Of a stretch of 64,000 bases of DNA, positions 59,878-64,000 are shown one piece after another. Position 1 is the stretch's first letter; every line of letters begins with the position of its first letter. The DNA lies in assembly GCA_020152595.1 (NCBI GenBank), contig JAIGNY010002845.1:107001-171000 (forward strand). Reading direction: 5' to 3'. A program made the position numbers and the translations under genes. This stretch comes from Chiridota heheva (Eukaryota; Echinodermata; Holothuroidea; Apodida; Chiridotidae). Under the pieces are notes generated by a model that saw nothing but the letters and a program-made list of their open reading frames with translations, was not told where the DNA came from and ran no database searches.

Positions 59878-60600
59878 AGGACGGTTTGTCCTCTAAGGTA
59901 TCCCATTTGAATTTCACACTCCCTGTATCAAACACTTGGCCAAAGAATGGCAAAGACTTGTCTACCCAATGTTATTGGTATCCAACATTTACCCCAATTA
60001 CATGTAATTGGCAGAGCTGTCCCGAACAATAATTTTCTTGTGCCAAAGTTCAAAAATATTCTACTTTATTCTTCAAGCTCATATAGATATAACTCATCAC
60101 ATAAAATCAATTAATGACACTGCATATGTCATCCACCTTTTTAAGAAGTGACTCTAAAATTTTAGTAGCTTCAACTACTGTGACGACTTGTTTAAAACCA
60201 GAACATTTATATCATTTTTGGCATCATCTTTAAAACTCCCCTATGAATGAAATTGTTAAGAATTCCTATTTCTCTCAAGAATTCAATGGCAGTGTCTGTA
60301 ATTCTTAAAATATAATACAATGAAAATACTATGTAGATGTGGCATGCATATAACCCGTCAGTATTAGATCACATATTGTGTCCCTTGTCTACAGATTTCA
60401 TTCAAACTGGAGCATGTTTTCACCAAAAATTTAAATTGATTTTAATGGCTTTTATAAATGACACTGTCACTTTTATAAATGACACATGTCTCTATTGTCA
60501 TCATCTTACAAACCATATGAATTAAATTGATGAAATATGATGCTCAACGTTCGAGTCTTTATTCATTTCATTAGACAGCTGTACTATGCTATATAATGCA
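59878..60600. other. Non-coding, nothing recognised
   Basis: AT-rich sequence without coding signal. Confidence 0.4.
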
Positions 60601-60619
60601 TCCAGTATGCATCCAGTAT

Positions 60620-61635
60620 GCATTAAAAAAGTAGGTGTGGGGGTGGGGGGGATGGGGCACAACCTCTTAGAAAGCACTTTCCAAGTTATATACACATGTC
60701 CCATCAGTTTTAAATAAAATTAGGGTGCCAAAAACTACAATTTAAAAGGGGCGCCTCATTTTGAAAGGGGCATTTTAGTACCAGTTTTTTAAGATGTGTG
60801 CACATGCCAACGATTCTTGCACATTTGAAAATATTTGAGGAACATTATCGAAAGGGACACTTTTGTCATTTTTAGGAAAAGTGGGAGTGGGAGGGGGGGA
60901 GGGGGGAGGGAGCATGTATCCTCCTGCTGGGCCCCTGTTCCTACACCTATGAATGTATCAATAAAGAATTATGACAAATTTTTAACTTAGTTCAAATTAA
61001 ATTGCTATGCCTTGCTCGATCCCTTAATTCTTATTCAATGTTTGTAGGGGGCACAACAATTGGTCCTGATCATGAACAAAAATTAGTAACATTTTTGAAT
61101 ACTAATAAGAACAAATCAGTACTTTTAATTGCTCTACCTTAGTGAGAAAAACATGTATGTACAACATTCTAAAATGGTAGAGATCAGAGGGGTAAGAAGT
61201 GGGGGAGGGGGTCCTTCACATGTCAATTTGAAAAGTTTCATTTTTGATCAGAAGTGAAAATAACCCAACAACATCCTTATTAGTTTCAAGGGTGTAGGAA
61301 GCTTTCGAAAAGTGTGTGTGTGTGGGAAAGGGAGAGGGAGGGGGAGGGGGGCACAGCCTCTAAAGGGGTAGTTTACAAGTCATATACATATACTGTTCCC
61401 CAGTCTGTATAAACATAATTATTGGGTCCAAAACAACAAAGTAAACGGCACTTCATTTTGATAGTGGCGATTTTGTAATTATTATTATTCTTTAAGTGTG
61501 TGCACCTGCCGTCAGTTCTTGCACCTTTGTCAGTAATTGAGGGGCACTTTTCTTCTCAAAAGGGTCATTTTTGTGGGAGAGGGAGGGGTGGGGGCATGCC
61601 TCCTTGGCCCCCGGTTCCTACACCTATGTTTTGTT
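60620..61635. repeat. Two copies of a roughly 330-bp G-rich MITE-like repeat
   Basis: Copies near 60630-60955 and 61290-61632 share GGGGCACARCCTCTWA, GCACTTCATTTTGA-type, TGTGTGCAC.TGCC...TTCTTGCAC and GGCCCC.GTTCCTACACCTATG. The termini GGGTGTAGGAAGC and GGTTCCTACACCTATG of the second copy are inverse. Confidence 0.75.
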
Positions 61636-62196
61636 CTTCTTTTTTTTTGCTTCAATTGAACATTTATGCATTACAACATAAAAATTGCTTAATGCTAACT
61701 AACTTGTAATTGTCATTTCACAAATGGATTCACTATCACTTTTACTACCTGCTGCTAAGACTTCATAAGCCAGTCATTTCTATTTCACTATCATCATATA
61801 CTTCTCCAAGAACTGTAATTCCCAAATCATTTCCTGCTGTCAAGCGGCCATACCTGTCAAATTTGTAATTATCACCACAAATGTCAAATTTGATAACTAG
61901 CACTAAATATTAACGCACAGTCCTTATGGTAGAAAATTCTCCTAATTTGCACCATGCAGGTAGCTTAATGGTGCAATTTTGATTACCTTCCTAAATCATT
62001 TTCCCAACTTACAGTGGTAATCTAATTAACTTTACCCACCATAGATAGACACAAATTAGTTGAAGCTACTATTACACTCTGATCGCCAAAAAATCCCAAG
62101 GGTTGATATATGAAACATGTCTACAGAAACACTTATATAAATCATATCACCTGCAAATTACTGCAGTCATAAATTCAAATTGTCAATAAATTTTAA
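61636..62196. other. Non-coding, nothing recognised
   Basis: No exon or repeat assigned. Confidence 0.4.
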
Positions 62197-62773
62197 AGGA
62201 TTAGCTCAGGGGTCAAAGATGTCCATCTAATATGAAAGAAGACTTTAAAAGAAACAAAATGGTGAAGAAAGTGTTCAAAATCTTATTCCATTAAAGAGAT
62301 ATTTAAGTTTTAAGTTTGGTATCATTTATGTAGAAACGACTAAAATCAGACTATTGTGACACCACAGCCTCAGACTCCTCAAAGTCTTTATGTATTCTAT
62401 TATATTTTGTACTGGCATTTTGTGGCCTGAAAGCCACTGGATATTTCAGGAAAGTAGTAAACAGAGTCATATAGGGGTAATTATAAATTGCCACCTGAAG
62501 AAAGTTCGGAGGGAAATAATTCAAATAGTGCAAATGTTAGATCAATATTCTTTCCAATAAATTAACACTTTTTTTAAATGTGAGGATGAGTGCATCAACC
62601 TTCCATAGTAGACTTACTACACCAATCATTTCACATAGATAAGACAAGAGCTTTAAACTTGAATATCTCATTAACGGAATAAGATATTGAAATAGTTTCT
62701 TTACCATTTTGTTTCTTTTGAAGTCCTCTTTCATGTAAGATAAACTTGCTTGATAACTGAACTAATCCTTTAA
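62197..62773. mobile_element. Family-1 MITE, full length
   Basis: AAAGGATTAGCTCAGGGGTC and GACTTTAAAAGAAACAAAAT at the left; TTCTTTACCATTTTGTTTCT, ATAAACTTGCTTGATAACTG and AACTAATCCTTTAA at the right. 577 bp, TIRs of at least 130 bases. The cleanest uninterrupted copy in the window. Confidence 0.9.
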
Positions 62774-63176
62774 TCCAGTATACAATTGGAGGCTTCACCG
62801 TGAACTGCATTCCTAAAATAATTTTCAATTTACCATTTTGATGTGAAGTGTTCTTCCTTTCACAAATAATCAACCTCCCACTGATTCAAAAATTGAAGAG
62901 AAGTAATTTTGGCATTTGGTCATTTTTCTAGCGGTTCTTGTAAAGAAATTGATATGTATGCATTTATATTGAAAAAAAAAACAGAAATTCAAGATAAAAA
63001 TACTACTTACTGAATTTCATTTTAATGGTTTCAATTTTTTCATATTCATGTCTTTCAATTTTACCAAACTGTGAACATTTTCTTTTAGAACAAATTTTAT
63101 TTACCAACCCACAACAATATTAATAATAATAATAAAGCTCAATTCAATTAAAGCGTGTTTCTGTGAAGCATGGCAA
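62774..63176. other. Non-coding, AT-rich
   Basis: A short (AAT)n at 63119-63135. Nothing else recognised. Confidence 0.5.
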
Positions 63177-63425
63177 TTAAAGGAAAGATCATCCATAAAT
63201 GTATTCAGAAGTGAGCGCCGTAATGCTGGTAACGCCACTTCCGCTTTTCAAATTTCCAGTCGATCGTGAGAAATCTGCGATATTGTCACACATTCGCTGG
63301 ACGGATAATATGGGTATCCATGTGTTTTCAATTATATCACAGATTTTTCGCGAATTGAAAACTTACCACTACGTCGGCGTTCACTTTTTAATTCATTTAT
63401 GGGAAGATATATCCTTTCCTTTAAT
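63177..63425. mobile_element. Family-3 MITE, second copy
   Basis: TAAAGGAAAGATCATCCATA ... AAGATATATCCTTTCCTTTA. Shares GGTAACGCCACTTCC, GTGAGAAATCTGCGATAT and CGGCGTTCACTT with 29408-29647. Confidence 0.85.
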
Positions 63426-63734
63426 CACAGGCAGGAGTTGCCCACCAAACACAGGGAAAAATCATACAAATTACACTAAAATACTAAAAATCACTGTACA
63501 AAAAATAAATAAGTATGGAAGCCCCCAAAGTCCCCTATGGTCTTGATAGTGGCTTTTTACCTACAGCTGACATTGGCTAAACTGCATCAAAATTACTTGA
63601 AAATTGGACAAAACCAAATGTCAAAAATAAGATTGAACACATGGCTTCAAACTTATGGAAACTTAACACTTTAAGATGCAGTTTTGACAATTGATGCCCC
63701 TTGGGAGAAATGCAAATTTGCCCTAATATTGAAT

Positions 63735-64000
63735 TTCAGAAAATAACAGCTTCGATTTTCAAAATGGATTTCTTTTGTCAAAATGGACTGGAATAAAGCC
63801 TTGACATTACCAATATACTCCTTTTTGTTACTTTATAAACTCTGTACCAGAAAATAGCAAACAAGAATTTTGTTAGCTTTTTGGTACAGACTGCACATAA
63901 TTTTTTTTTTAAATTAGGATTACGAATGATCTAGTATAGCATATAATTTTGCAATAATACAGACTACCCCTCCCCCCCCCCTCCCCCTCCCCCATTCAAA
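63735..64000. repeat. Copy of the 98-212/2818-3003 repeat, then a truncated hAT-like copy
   Basis: 63750-63890 has CAGCTTCGATTTTCAAAATG, TCAAAATGGACTGGAATAAA and the hairpin ACTCTGTACCAG...TTGGTACAGA. From 63905, ATCTAGTATAGCATATAATT and AATACAGACTACCCC match the inner part of the element at 57986-58645. The window ends inside it. Confidence 0.75.

Overview
The window is nuclear DNA of an animal: AT-rich, intron-rich, and packed with transposons and minisatellites. One gene can be reconstructed with confidence. It is the 3' three quarters of an extracellular heparan-sulfate 6-O-endosulfatase (SULF family) on the minus strand, with 13 coding exons between 57603 and 19916 whose codon phases agree at every junction. 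The repeat set (I-like LINE with RNase H, CR1-like LINE, Penelope-like element with GIY-YIG, tRNA-derived SINEs, long-TIR MITEs, Tc1/mariner-like and hAT-like elements) and the SULF sequence suggest a marine invertebrate deuterostome. An echinoderm is my best guess, from family resemblance only.

Layout. 1-3000: two candidate minus-strand exons of an unrecognised acidic/basic (nuclear-looking) protein, flanked by an inverted repeat pair. 3.1-8 kb: a MITE, a TA microsatellite, a possible plus-strand exon, a decayed CR1-like RT fragment, a decayed I-like LINE 3' end, and a rearranged Penelope-like element whose 3' region has a hammerhead-like core. 8-19.9 kb: probably intergenic, with four large minisatellites (27-bp, 24-bp, 18-bp and 28-bp units) and MITEs. 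19.9-57.6 kb: the SULF gene. Its introns hold a three-layer transposon nest (21.7-25.0 kb), a nearly complete I-like LINE (31.4-38.4 kb) that itself carries three further insertions, a 58-bp minisatellite (39.9-41.1 kb), and many copies of one long-TIR MITE family. 57.6-64 kb: a SULF intron or upstream region with a MITE split by an hAT-like element, a SINE and other MITEs.

SULF proteins are secreted or cell-surface enzymes that remove 6-O-sulfates from heparan sulfate and so tune growth-factor signalling. The window covers the end of the catalytic domain (DHGYHLGQ and [10 protein letters not shown] segments), the basic hydrophilic domain and the conserved C-terminal domain. The N-terminus with the formylglycine cysteine lies beyond 64000. 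No bacterial features, CRISPR arrays, rRNA genes or credible stand-alone tRNA genes were seen.
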